Shown here: positions 13,301 to 23,797 of the stretch, one piece after another
Numbering within the stretch: the first letter of the stretch is position 1
Layout of the letters: each line of letters opens with the position of its first letter
Source: Cornus controversa
Taxonomy: Eukaryota; Streptophyta; Magnoliopsida; Cornales; Cornaceae
Reading direction: 5' to 3'
NCBI GenBank assembly: GCA_026545225.1
Contig: CM048852.1
Location: 62,755,146-62,819,145, forward strand
DNA: 64,000 nt
Program-made: the position numbers and the translations under genes
Notes under the pieces: model-generated
The model's database searches: none
What the model was told of the DNA's origin: nothing
What the model saw: only the letters and a program-made list of their open reading frames with translations

Positions 13301-16300
13301 TGGATTACTCCACTCTACAGTCTAGACTATGGTCCCGTGGTTTTTTTCGTTGGGGTTTTCCACATGATTTTGGCGTGTTCTTTCCTTTACTTGCTTTAAT
13401 TTATTATTTGATTGGATTGTTATGTAATAGATTCGCTTAAGTTTTAATTGAACCTATAATTTAATCAGTCACGAAAATAAGCAAGTAAATCTATTCACCC
13501 CCTTCTTGGTCAATAAGGAATCATTAGATCATACATTATCAACTATCCACTTCTGCAGCACACAACTCTCAAAAAGAAGTCATTCCAATTTTTGTAGTAT
13601 ATATATTCAATTTGAGTGGAACAAAAACTTGTGTAGGTCCAGATTGTTTTAAGACCTGTTATATTTATTTTGGATCATTCACAAGTAGATGCTTTATGTT
13701 TCCAGATAGGACTTGAGATGTATAGGTAATATCCTCTTCCTTTGCAATCAATCAATATTCAAGTAGGAAACTTATCTGCCTTTGCTTTCTTCCCCTGCCA
13801 ATAGGCACCTACACTAGAATTTCTAAGCCCTGAGTTCCATACTGAAGTTGTGAACTCTTCTGAAATCATTGGCTAGAATAAACAATGTGACTTCATGCAC
13901 AAGGTAACAGAGAAACTAGAAATTGTTTCTATGCGTGCATTCTACATATATGAATTTTACTGATAAATGAGAGTTACTTATCTTGGTCGGTATTATTAGT
14001 CTAATATGTTCCAAGCATGCAAGAAAAGAATTACTTTTTAAAAAATATATATAGTTGAGTTCATTCTGATTCTCTATTTTTGGAATTCTCTTTGTTAACA
14101 GTGTTGACAATTCAGAGAACAGAAGATAAGGAATATTTTCGAACCATGTAGGGAAACTGTTGTTTTCCACCCATCTGTGCAACCTTGGGACGGAAATTTG
14201 GACCATTTCTTGGGCAAGGATAATAAAGGATGTCAAGATCCAACACACTGACAATTTCCCTTACCTGTAAATTTTCAAAATGCCAGTCAGGACAGTAATG
14301 GATGCATAGCATGTAAAACTCAGTCATGTGTTACGATAGAGTAATCAAATGGTAACTACGAAAATTTTTAAGATGGATCTGAGGCAGTGGCGGAACCAGT
14401 AATGGGCTATAGCCCAGGTCCAAAAAAAAAAAATTACTACTACTGTTCCCAGCCCACCATATCTCTTTCTTGTTTGATTTTCTTCCATTTCACTCTTAAG
14501 TTGATACTTTGTTATTTATTTTCCCTTCCCTCATCTTTTATGAACATGCCTTCATGTTAAGAGCTTTAATTACTTGCCCCAAAATACAATCACTTCAACA
14601 CACCTGACTATAACCTCAAGCTAGGCATAGATGCCAAAACCTAATACTCATATGGATCCATGAATTCCCACAAAATCATAGCCTGCATGGTCCAGAAGAT
14701 TAACACATTTATGTTAATCTTAATTACTGCTCTCAGCCTCTCACACAAATCATTCTCACAAGTTGCAATGCATTAGTTACTTCATCCAATCAAAGTGTAA
14801 GCAGTGACAAGTTAGATATAAACCAAACTATACATTAGATACATCCGTCCATATCCCATAATATCCATATCCCAAACTATTCATACATATATATATCGGC
14901 GGCAAAAAAAAAAAATCCTGAAAAGGTGGAAAGTTGGTCGGATTGTCGGACCAGATCCGTTTTTCTCGGGACACAGGTATATATGTGTGTATGAATATAT
15001 GCAGAGGTTCTTTGCTATGTTTTTCTCTTGTTTCGACAAAACCTCGACAATCTTCTCTCAAACGACGATCAGCTTACACCGTCTGATTAACGATCACTAC
15101 CCATAGCACCCTTAATCTTCTCTCATAACCATTCATCTCCTCTGACACAGAAATGAGAGAGAAGTAGTACGTTGTCATCAGGACAATTTCTAACAGATCT
15201 TATCAAAGATGACTAGATTTAGTTCTTGTGATGCTTGCAAATTCATGAGGAAGAAGTGTGAGTGGAATTGTGAATTTGGACCCTACTTTAGTCATGAAGA
15301 CGGTGTAGACTATCTGGTCTGGAAGCCAAAGCTCTTTCCTCCATGAATTTGTTTGGTTTTCAGACAGACAACGGACAGTGGACTCATCCATATGACAATG
15401 GTAATCATCAGTCAGTTCCATTTGGTTATATTTCGGGTTTGTGAGACAGATATATGTATGTGGGTGAAATTTGAGTTTAAACTGGGTGTTCCGAAATTTT
15501 CTTTCCAATGAAATCCGTTGCTTAATAAACTCAACCATGCTTAATAAAAGGCAACTCAACCATGCTTAATAAAATTCGATCCCCCGAAAAGATCTAATAC
15601 CTAAGCTCTGATATCAATGTCACGCTCCCAAATTTCAAGACATGAAAAATCCTCTTAATTTTCTTACTTTTAGCCCTCCCCACTTTGCAATCCTGGCTCC
15701 GCCCCTGATCTGAGGTCCATCATCATAACAGACCTTGGACACTATTTCATACAAGTGTCCAAGATGTTCGACAGGACAGAAGAACGGTCCTTCTCTCAAA
15801 TGGAGTATAGTCCAAAACCAGTCTGAAATCAGAATCCTTACAGCTGGAAGTCCAAAATTTTAAAACAGTAAAGTCAAGTATGTGGTATATTGGTTCCACT
15901 GGGAGTTGGATTTAGGACATTTACATTCTCACAATAAAATGCATTAGAAAATTCAAACATATAGGAGTACTTCAAAATATAAATGCAAATCCTACATGTA
16001 ATATAAAAATGGATACCCTTTAAGGTTGATGTTACCTTCCGACAAAATGGGCAACTGAAGTTTCCGCATGTTCCATGATAATCCACATTGGAAGAAAGCA
16101 ACACATTCATTCAGTCTTAAATTCATCACAGTGCCGTGTGAAAAAATTGCAGGAAAACAAGAAAATAAAAGAACAGAGAGTAATTGTATAAACTTAGAAC
16201 CATTGACATAAACTAATGCATACTTATTCAATACAGAAGAAAGTGATATTGAATATTAAGTACCTTTCAAACTCATAAATCTCTATAGGCTTCTCTGGGC

Positions 16301-19300
16301 GAGGACCTAATTTTGAAGTCTCTTTTAACTTGAAACCTGTTTAAACAAAATGTAAACTAGAAATCAATAATAAAAAGTATTTCCTTTGAAAAATCGCATA
16401 CACCAAATTATAGAAGTATAGAAATTCTCATAATAGTTTGGCTGAAAATTACATTTCTCAGAAATTTGCAAAACACATGCAAATGCCAGACCAAGGCAAT
16501 AGTAATTATGAGCAAAAACACTCAAGCTAAAGCATAACCAAACCCACTTAGCCATCAACTAGAAAGCACGGACACTTCGTATAGGGGTGCCGTGTTCGTG
16601 TCGGACACTCGGACACTCCTCGGACACTCGGATACTCCTCGGACACGTGTCGGACACTCCGTAGAAGTGTCCTGGAATTTTTTTTTTTAGGACACGGCAA
16701 GGACACGCGGGGGACACGGCAAGGACACGCGGGGGACACGGCGGGGTACATTTTGTAATTTTTAAAAGTGCAAAAAAACCCCTGAACTTTTGCAAAGTTA
16801 CAAAAAGATCCCTTTGAACTATTTTTTTTAGCATTTCAACCCCTCATCTTTTAAAAATTGACATCTTGACCCCTTGAAATAACTATAATGACATATATCA
16901 TTTAATATGACTATTATGCCCTTTTCTATATAAATATAGTATTTTCTAAAATAAAAAATTTTAAAAATAAAAAATAGTTGGATAAAATTCCTAAATAATA
17001 AATTTAGAAACAAAAAAAATAAAAAAGCCAATATAATGAACATCCTTTTTGAAAATACATTAATTACTTGATAATAAATTGAAGTATTTGTGTGATTTAT
17101 TATTTTTTTATTGTTAAATTTATGGTATTGTGGATATTGGTTAACTTGTTTAATATATATTAATATATTATTTTATAGCCGTATCCCCGCCGTGTCGTGT
17201 CCTATTTTTTTGAAATTTGTCGTGTCGCCGTGTCCGTGTCGTGTCGTACCCGTGTCCCTTGTCCGTGTCCATGCTTCTTAGGCCATCAAATACCATGGTC
17301 CACGGTCAAGCCATCGACCTCCACCTCCCGCAGGTTGTACGAGGCCTTTTGCCAGAGTACGGCAGTCTATACTTTTCCAGATTGAGTTGATAGGGGCCTT
17401 TGGCTAACGTCCGTTCAGGGGTCCACAAGTCAACTACCTTCTCGTCTAGATAAGCTTTCTAAATGAGATTGAGTTCCGAACTACTGTGGGGCTTTCCCCG
17501 TCAGGGGTAATCATACAAGGACCTTCTAATCAACTAACTCAGTATTACTATCATTGGGATTTCATATAGTGATGACCAAGCACTTATGTGGTTCATCTTC
17601 GTATCTTAGTTGCGAGTGCCATGGGCTTTGGCTGATGTAGATAAAAAATAATGAATGGGATTGTGCACTCGCATAACGCTTTTCGTTCATTTCTGCCACG
17701 CCAACATAGCAGGCATGATAAGAAGCAAACGAAGCAGCTAGAGGCATAGGGTCTGGTTGGTTCAGTTTTGTGAAAACTATTCTCAAGAACTCCGAAAACT
17801 GAGGACTATAAAAGACAGTTCTCTGAAAATTGATGGTGAGGATTGGAACATTTTTCCTTGATCAAATACATGTTAATGCCTGTAAGAAGGATCTTTATAG
17901 ATGAAGGAAGAGAACCCAAAAAGCAACTGCACAAGGAAATTGAGAGCTCTTATATCTAAACTTGTATTGTTACCACCACCGTGATACAGAAAGAGGTACC
18001 TGGACATAAAGAGCAAGTGTGGAATTTTTTTCCCTTCATCTTGGTATTTTTTGTATTTCCTTCCCATATATTCATTATGCTGATCTTAAAAACCTAGAGC
18101 AAAAAGGTGTTATATGGACAAAGGTTTTTCTAATTTTTTTGTCAATAAAAAACCAGACCAGATACGTATCAGTCATAGGCAAAACCTGGCGATGGCATTT
18201 TTGGCTCATATATAATATGTAAATAATGGATACACCTTATTCCGGAAGGCAAGAATTTAAAATAACAGACATGCAAAATTTGGCATATGATGGCATTTTT
18301 AGACCATATCGTGTAAATAATGGATACACCCTCTTCCAGAAGGTAAGATGTAAAATAACTGTGACATAATTGGAACTGACTGAGCTACAAGATAAATCCA
18401 AATGCTTTTGAAATTTAATTTATAAAACATCATAGGACCTAAATATTTGGACACCTCAAAATTGAAAATTTTAATTTATATGAAATATGAATTTCACAAG
18501 TAACAAAAACCTCCTTCTCACTTGCAGGATCATCCAACTGTGCAAAGGAAAGAGATTACAATACTTTCAAAGAAAAAAAAAAGAAACAAAAAGAATGGAA
18601 CCAATGGTAAGTAAGAGGCAGTGGATATACATGAATTGAGAAACAAACTATGGTAAAAAGATTGCAGCCATGGTTTGAAATGTGAACTATGGTAAGAAGA
18701 TTGCAAGCAATGATGGGTACCAGGATTATAGGAGTACCCAATTTGTATACATGTCACATTAGGAGGTCAAGCAAGCTCGGAGGCTAAATGACCAAAATAT
18801 ATAAATATAATATTTTTCACTTGAAGGTGTCTAAACTTTCTCCAGCTGTAAAACAAAAAAATTCATATATAAGTTAGAGTTACATGACATGGCAGTAATG
18901 AAAAGATTTGCCAACTACCAGCAATTTCAAGTGCATACTGGTCAGGTGGAACCTCATTCTTGGGCACAAATGATGCTGAATACCTGCCAAAGTACAAAAT
19001 AAATCAAAGAAAATTCAGCAACACTGATTGCATTCACAATCACATTTGAAATATATGGTATAAAACTAATTAATATCCCACCTCCATGAAGAATATGGTG
19101 CAATTAGAATTATATGTGTTTGTGGGTCTGTGAAGTTAAAAAGATATTAGCATTATCTTTTTTCTAAATTTGCCTCCATAACATTAGATTACATTTTAAG
19201 TTCAGCCCCTAAAAATTTGGTACAGATTGATGTATAAAAGTTCCACTTGTTTGCGGTCTATCTAAAACCACCTAAAATTTTAATTAACACAACTTCTTTT

Positions 19301-22300
19301 GTCATTTCTGCATCACAACCCATACCAATCTGCATGCCCTCGCAATGGTAACAATACTGACATAACTAACCACAAAGTTATTCTTCTCTGTTCTGTTCCA
19401 TTACAAATTCAGTTTCATACATTTGGTGTTACCAAAATAAAATAAAAAATAATGTAGGCTTCATCCTTTATATATATATATATATAGAAATCGGGGCAAT
19501 TTGCTCTTTAAAAAGCAAAGATTGAATCTCACCAATTAACTAAGAAGCCAGCAAAGGAATCTGCATTAAGATTACGATCCAATTAACTAAGAAGCCAGCA
19601 AAGGAATCTGCATTAAGATTACGATCGTCATGGTGTTGTAAGCTTGGTTCATCCTATATACTTATTTGCACTTGATTTCTGTAATCACTGAAACTGTGTT
19701 TTGCGAAACTTTTACTTTGGTTGAGACCTATAATTCTTGATTGCTATGAGGCAACTGAAGCCGATAAATTTGTTAGTTGTCTCATCTCTGAACATCATGT
19801 AACAATACTTTCACACAAACACACACACAAAAGAACTGATTGGATTATCTGATTTGCCTACTGCCATTTATACTCTGTTGTTACCAGACATAACTACAAT
19901 CCACACAGGTAAGAGCATGTAGGACCATTGCTATCAACTGTCAATCCCAATTATATACATTAAGCTCCTACTGTAACTATGAAGCAGAAATTGCCTTATT
20001 AATCACCAGTCAGTGTCAGTGCAGCACCATCACGTGATAATTACTACCTGTGTCCCTAGAAGAAGGTGACCCTCCCTCCAATTGCTTTTATAGCCCAAAA
20101 CTTAACCAGTTACAGCTCTACTGCCGTTGCCATGACTTTGATCTCAACCACCATAACCATCCTTTTTAGGATCAACGCTCTCCAGACATAAGAGCTTTGT
20201 TTCTTCCCTTCAAGTGTCAGTAATTTCACCTTTTCCTGTAGCACATGAGTTTCCTTATTCCTCCATAGCTTTTCAGCTTCTCAGCTGCCTCCATCAATAT
20301 GATCTCTGATGTACAACAACACTCACAGAATAACATCTTCTATTGATGTTCTTGGTCCGAACTCTGGAGTACACGATCTCAATACTCTCATCCATAGGCA
20401 TCTCATGGATTGTAGGCAAATCCATCTGCCTCTGGCTTTAAGACCTAATTCATAAAATAACATCTTTACCCAGTCTCAATATTCTCATCCATGGCTATGA
20501 AGGCATACACATTTGTCTCTGGCTTTAAGAGCTAATGACTTGGTTAAGTATAGGAACTTACATCAGATCATTTCATCTCTCATTTTATCTTCTTTTTTTT
20601 CAAAAAAAAAACGAAGGTAAAATTGAATCCTGACCAAAATAAAATCTTCTTATGCTGACATCTACTTGAACGCTAGGTTTGCATCTGCAAAGTACTGCCA
20701 ACTTGTACAAATGAATATTCAGTTTTCCCAAACACAAAACATGTTTCTTTCTTTCATCATTGATCTGCTATGATAACACCATTTTTTTTTTTTTGATAAG
20801 TCTGATAACACCATTGATTAACCCTAAATGTTCTTATCGTGGTAATTTTCCGTCATAAGGATTAATCTCTCTTTAAATATGGTTTCATGCATTTTTCAAC
20901 AATTTTGTTTTGCGTTTTCGTAGATTATCATTAATTGTCTAATTGCTTTACCAATAGGGCTAGCCTAGTGCACGGCCTCCTGCTGAGGGTCAAATCTACA
21001 CAACTTTACCTCCACATATGGAGAGGTTGTTTCCTTATTTCAAACCCGTGACCTCCAGGTCATAGTGAAAAAACCTTACCATTGTGTCGAGGTACACCCT
21101 CAATTGCTTTCTCAATTGCTTGATCAATGTATTTTGTGTTATTGGATATCACTCTCATGTTTGTTGTATTCATGTAGCACTCTTAACAGGATGTGTGTTA
21201 GCCCGTAAAAGATTAAAAGTTTGCCTTCCTTAACACCAATTGGTTAAGGTGAGATGGTAGCTTAAGGTCCGACAAGTGGTATCAGAGTTAGAGGTCACGG
21301 GTTCGACTCGCGTGAGTGTCATCGTGTGGGGGAGTGTTATTGGATACCACTCTCATATTTGTTGTGTTCATGTGGCACTCTTAACAGGATGCGTGTTAAC
21401 CCGTAAAAGATTAAAATTTGCCTTTCTTAACACCAATTGGTTTAGGTGAGATAGCGGCTTAAGATCCGATAAGGTTTTGAAAAACCTTTCAACAATACCA
21501 TACCATTTGGAAATGTAAAAAATTTTTGTCATGAGTATGGAGTAACTCTAGTGATAAGATAATTTCTCTTTTTTATTTATTTTCTAGAATATTACCTTTC
21601 TTTGGTACATTATACATTAGAGAAGCCACAAGCCTAATTGAGATAAAGAGCCATTCTAATTACTGCATATTCTTGATGTTCGCATAGTCCCATATCGCCT
21701 GGATACCTTTGGACTGTGCAGTGTATATACACATGGGCACCCTCTCCTTATAAGCCGGTTTTTAGAGATGAGTTCTACCCATGGGTTTATCATGGTATCA
21801 GAGCAATAATCCAGATCCAAATGAATCCTTTGATTGGTAATAACATGGAAGAACTGTACATCCCATCTACGCTGTCCGGGTTTTTAGGGTTTACGGTTTA
21901 GGGTTTAGCTCCGACATTTGGCTTTTACCTCTCTTCGTAATTATTTTGGTTAATTGCACTGTTCGTCTCTGGTATTTGACTTTCTCCTCTCTTCGAAATG
22001 GCTGATAAAAAAGATGACTCGCTTCAGTCTAGTGAGATAAGATGGAAAGAATTATTCGTATTAGAGTTATGTGATGAAAAATTTTCTAAAGGGTAAAAAG
22101 ATGTGGGACTATGCTAACGCTTGAAAGAGAAGCTATATTGGCTGGTAACATGCATAAGATCGTTTTTGAAGCTAATTTCTAATTACTGCATATTCTTCTC
22201 ACTTCGGTTCATTCTTGGTTAGATTAAATAGGATTTGGTATAATTAACTAAAGCATTCGAGACTTAATTAGGTAAGCCAATTTAAATATCAATAAAAATT

Positions 22301-22832
22301 TCAAATTTTCCTCTCTCTCTCTCTGAGTGTGCGCGTTAATTCATTAAGCGTAAGAATCACTTCATAATCAACATTCATGATTTCAGCTTTGCAGATAAGT
22401 TTTAACCACACATTAATTATCTAAAAATAAAGCATTAACTAAAGAACCCGTATTAGTATTAATAAATAATAAAAGAATAAATGTAGAGAACAACAAAATT
22501 AATTCGTACCCAGAGACAAAAACACCTGTTCCGATACGAAATAAGATGGCAAGAGAAGCCCCCAAGATGTCGAAAACCTTGTCGGGTCTCACCGCAAAGC
22601 GCTTGGGCTGTGGAGGCTCGAAATTGGGCGGCGGAGAGAAGGTGGTAGACGAAGTAGAAAACCCTGATTTTGGTTGTTCTTTGGTGCTCACAGAGACAGA
22701 GGATGAAGTGAGAGGCGTTTCGGAAGATTCCACTGATGACGTAATAAAGAATACTCCACTCTTCTTTGCCACTTTCCGACTCGAAAGTGGGCGGAAAATT
22801 AGAGACGATGCCAAGTTTATTACTCCTGCCAT
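7339..22832 (-). CDS. Plastid-type protein with two GST-N/thioredoxin-fold domains, At5g03880-like (12 exons)
   Basis: CDS 1,032 nt, 343 residues. Exons (minus): 22832-22510, 18983-18919, 16336-16264, 16054-16036, 14264-14145, 11275-11206, 10309-10266, 10175-10134, 9862-9803, 9597-9530, 7587-7530, 7428-7339. Every intron has GT/AG ends and the phases fit throughout. Residues 1 to about 60 are Ser/Thr-rich and look like a plastid transit peptide; EPPQPKRFAVRPDKVFDILG is family-typical. Domain 1 has EFESCPFCRK (CPFC at 155-158), then LYYPCPRNGPNFRPKV, QFPYMVDPNTGVAMYESDGI. Domain 2 repeats the layout with YEASPFCK (about 272-278), SCARGSPKR, QVPYLEDPNTGLQLFESAEI and keeps only the second Cys. 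Close to Arabidopsis At5g03880 as I remember it (thioredoxin family, about 340 residues). Substrate unknown; a redox or glutathione-linked role in chloroplasts is inferred. Nothing suggests it is broken, despite heavy transposon load in the introns. Confidence 0.94.
7795..8330 (-). mobile_element. RTE-type LINE 3' end (relic, in intron)
   Basis: On the minus strand the sequence ends with gtgtagccaaccccgactag, then AAGGtTTTGtTT and a TTG-rich tail. This is the familiar 3' end of plant RTE LINEs (GCCGACCCCACTTAGTGGGA, then TTG repeats). The upstream part (about 8000-8300) keeps a Lys/Arg-rich stretch and other diverged pieces of the LINE C-terminus, with stops. It sits in the intron between exons 10 and 11 of the two-domain gene, same strand. 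Strongly 5'-truncated and old. Confidence 0.55.
10546..10711. mobile_element. hAT MITE, 166 bp, perfect 8-bp target duplication
   Basis: Flanked by TTCTTAAT on both sides (10538-10545, 10712-10719). Ends are CAGGCACGGACT (left) and CAGTGGCGGACT (right, minus strand), fitting the hAT CAGNG rule and resembling the ends of the larger hAT element at 14385-15707. It lies in the intron between exons 6 and 7 of the two-domain gene. Confidence 0.8.
10888..10998. repeat. Tandem duplication, 56-bp period, two copies
   Basis: The unit starting agctttcttgattgcctcta occurs at 10888 and again at 10944, with three or so differences. Intronic. Confidence 0.85.
12911..13274 (-). mobile_element. Solo LTR (small LTR retrotransposon), 364 bp
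   Basis: Bounded by TGTTGTG and CATAACA and flanked by GTTTG on both sides (12906-12910, 13275-13279), the 5-bp duplication expected for LTR elements. It contains the atggttcggcgatgtgcctacgtcc block also present in the LTRs of the element at 56849-58358. That similarity suggests a related family, orientation minus. A solo LTR left by recombination; fairly recent by its clean ends. Confidence 0.8.
13290..13530 (+). mobile_element. Possible Copia LTR 3' end (relic)
   Basis: Segments cgttggggttttccacatg and aaatctattcacccccttctt resemble 3' parts of plant Copia LTRs. The left boundary is not clear; 11800-12900 may belong to the same relic. It would then be the host of the solo LTR at 12911-13274. 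Old and broken. Confidence 0.35.
14385..15707. mobile_element. hAT element, 1.3 kb, perfect 8-bp target duplication, with captured gene piece
   Basis: Flanked by ATCTGAGG on both sides (14377-14384, 15708-15715). Ends are CAGTGGCGGAACCAG (left) and CAGGGGCGGAGCCAG (right, minus strand), which fit hAT termini. No transposase is visible, so it is non-autonomous. It carries a LOB-domain fragment at 15209-15346. It lies in the intron between exons 4 and 5 of the two-domain gene. Confidence 0.88.
15209..15346 (+). pseudogene. LOB/LBD-domain gene fragment captured by a hAT element
   Basis: A 45-residue frame begins MTRFSSCDACKFMRKKCEWN and continues CEFGPYFSHEDG. The spacing CX2CX6CX3C is the signature of the plant-specific LOB-domain transcription factors (family form CAACKFLRRKCxxxCxFAPYFP). 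After about 30 residues the similarity fades and a TGA ends the frame at 15346, so the rest of the 100-residue LOB domain and the variable C-terminus are absent. It lies wholly inside the hAT element on the opposite strand to the host gene. All four zinc-motif cysteines remain. It may be a transduplicated piece rather than a functioning gene. Confidence 0.78.
16559..17281. mobile_element. hAT-like TIR element, 723 bp, 8-bp target duplication
   Basis: GCCATCAA flanks both ends (16551-16558, 17282-17289). Ends are CTAGAAAGCACGGACAC and CTAAGAAGCATGGACAC (right, minus strand). Just inside both ends are runs of short repeats (cggacactc on the left, cgtgtccgtgtcgtgtcg on the right), while the middle is AT-rich. 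Non-coding; in the intron between exons 2 and 3 of the two-domain gene. Confidence 0.8.
17290..18918. other. Rest of intron 2 of the two-domain gene
   Basis: No gene. At 18200-18350 a pair of imperfect direct repeats is seen (atggcattttt, gtaaataatggatacacc, gaaggcaaga/gaaggtaaga), period about 105. At 18605-18705 an actatggtaa-gaagattgca motif recurs. Part of 17290-17560 is GC-richer than its surroundings and may be an old insertion that I cannot name. Confidence 0.4.
19534..19627. repeat. Perfect tandem duplication, 47-bp period, two copies
   Basis: The unit starting aattaactaagaagccagca occurs at 19534 and 19581, identical except at the final base. In intron 1 of the two-domain gene; recent slippage or repair duplication. 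Confidence 0.9.
19628..20940. other. Middle of intron 1 of the two-domain gene
   Basis: No gene or recognised element. At 20340-20540 two imperfect copies of a stretch around ctcaatactctcatccat / ctcaatattctcatccat and ctctggctttaagacctaat / ctctggctttaagagctaat lie about 110 bases apart. Confidence 0.4.
20950..21101 (-). mobile_element. Au-type SINE with target duplication
   Basis: On the minus strand the 5' part has tRNA-derived promoter blocks (box B ggaggtcacgggtttgaa) and the 3' part ends gtgcactaggctagcccta. Both are hallmarks of the plant Au SINE. AATTGCTTT directly flanks both sides (20941-20949, 21102-21110). Full length or nearly so; in intron 1 of the two-domain gene, same strand. 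Confidence 0.8.
21137..21471 (+). mobile_element. TRIM (miniature LTR retrotransposon), 335 bp
   Basis: Two direct terminal repeats of about 138 bp (21137-21274 and 21335-21471), both starting TGTTATTGGATA, enclose about 60 bp. The interior begins with a primer-binding site TGGTATCAGAG (complement of initiator tRNA-Met) and ends with a purine tract gtgggggag. There is no coding space. It looks structurally whole; the repeats differ at more than a handful of sites, so it is not very young. No clear target duplication. Confidence 0.85.
21675..22176 (+). mobile_element. LTR-like insert with primer-binding site, flanked by 21-bp direct repeats
   Basis: The insert starts with a TRIM/Copia-like LTR piece (about 21677-21791, ending gggtttatca), directly followed by TGGTATCAGAGC at 21794. 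A short frame beginning MADKKDDSLQSSEIRW follows, as at the start of a Copia gag. Near its end a segment (about 22097-22122) is the inverted copy of the LTR start (gcatagtcccayatc). Identical 21-bp repeats flank the insert (21654-21674 and 22177-22197). A broken, rearranged relic. Confidence 0.6.
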
Positions 22833-22899
22833 CGTTACCGGTGCAAGCTAATAGGAGTAGGACAGTGGAGCTGTGCTCTCTCTGTGCTGCTGCGGCACA

Positions 22900-22909
22900 G
22901 ATATATACA
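22900..22909 (-). promoter_or_regulatory. Candidate TATA box of the two-domain gene
   Basis: On the minus strand gtatgtatatatctgtgcc lies about 70 bases upstream of the ATG at 22832, followed by a CA-rich leader with pyrimidine runs. Spacing suits a plant TATA box with a short 5' UTR. No direct evidence of the transcription start. Confidence 0.4.
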
Positions 22910-23098
22910 TACCTCGTGGATTACTAATTTACTACATATATATTGAGTTTTGAAGGGCAATATACCATTTATGGATGCAATTTAATTGATATCCAAATTG
23001 CTCTCTTTCACTTTTTGGTGAGAAGACCCAACTACCCTTCCACTAAATTTCCTAACCCACCCACCATTTCTCTCTCTCTCTCTCTCTCTAGATATGTT

Positions 23099-23160
23099 TT
23101 GAGATATGTGCTCTCTCTAACACCAAATGGAAAAGATATTCAATCTCTCCCTCCCTCCTT
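23099..23160. repeat. Uninterrupted copy of a duplicated 60-bp segment
   Basis: The segment ttgagatatgtgctctctct...aaaagata, then caatctctccctccctcc, is present here whole. It is present again at 23219-23259 and 24444-24474, where the element at 23260-24443 has split it. Confidence 0.85.
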
Positions 23161-23259
23161 ATTCGTGTGTGAGGCGTGAATGATAATGTAACAACCCGCT
23201 CCAGGTGCTATGATATTGTTGAGATATGTGCTCTCTCTAACACCAAATGGAAAAGATAA

Positions 23260-23570
23260 GGAAAAATTACATTGGTCTCCCCTGTAAAATGATGAAATAA
23301 CAAATACTTTTGTAGTTTCAAAAATAACACTGACCTTTCTTGTCAGTGTTGTCGGTTTACCAATAATGTAAAAAGACAATTATACCCATGTACTTTTTAC
23401 TATATTTTATTTAAAAATATCTAATAATATAAAAAGACCTATCTACCCTTACACTTTAACCCATTCATTTTTTTTCTCTCTCACCGTCTCTCCCTCACCT
23501 AACTTTTCTTCTCTTCGCTGCAAATTCTCTCTCCACCTTTCCCAATTCTCTTTTTTTCTCTGCAAATACA

Positions 23571-23613
<43 letters not shown>

Positions 23614-23754
23614 ATTACATATACACATGTATATATACAGATATATATATACACAGATATATATATATATATGTATTACAAACACAGAGTATTACATATA
23701 CACATGTATATACACAGATCGATATATATATATATGTATGTATTACAAAAAAAA

Positions 23755-23797
<43 letters not shown>

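Noticed and set aside
16548-16834. Two Cys/Pro/Arg-rich minus-strand frames
   Set aside because: They read through the short GC-rich repeats at the end of a hAT-like element.
22546-22851. 101-codon plus-strand frame
   Set aside because: It is the antisense shadow of exon 1 of the two-domain gene.
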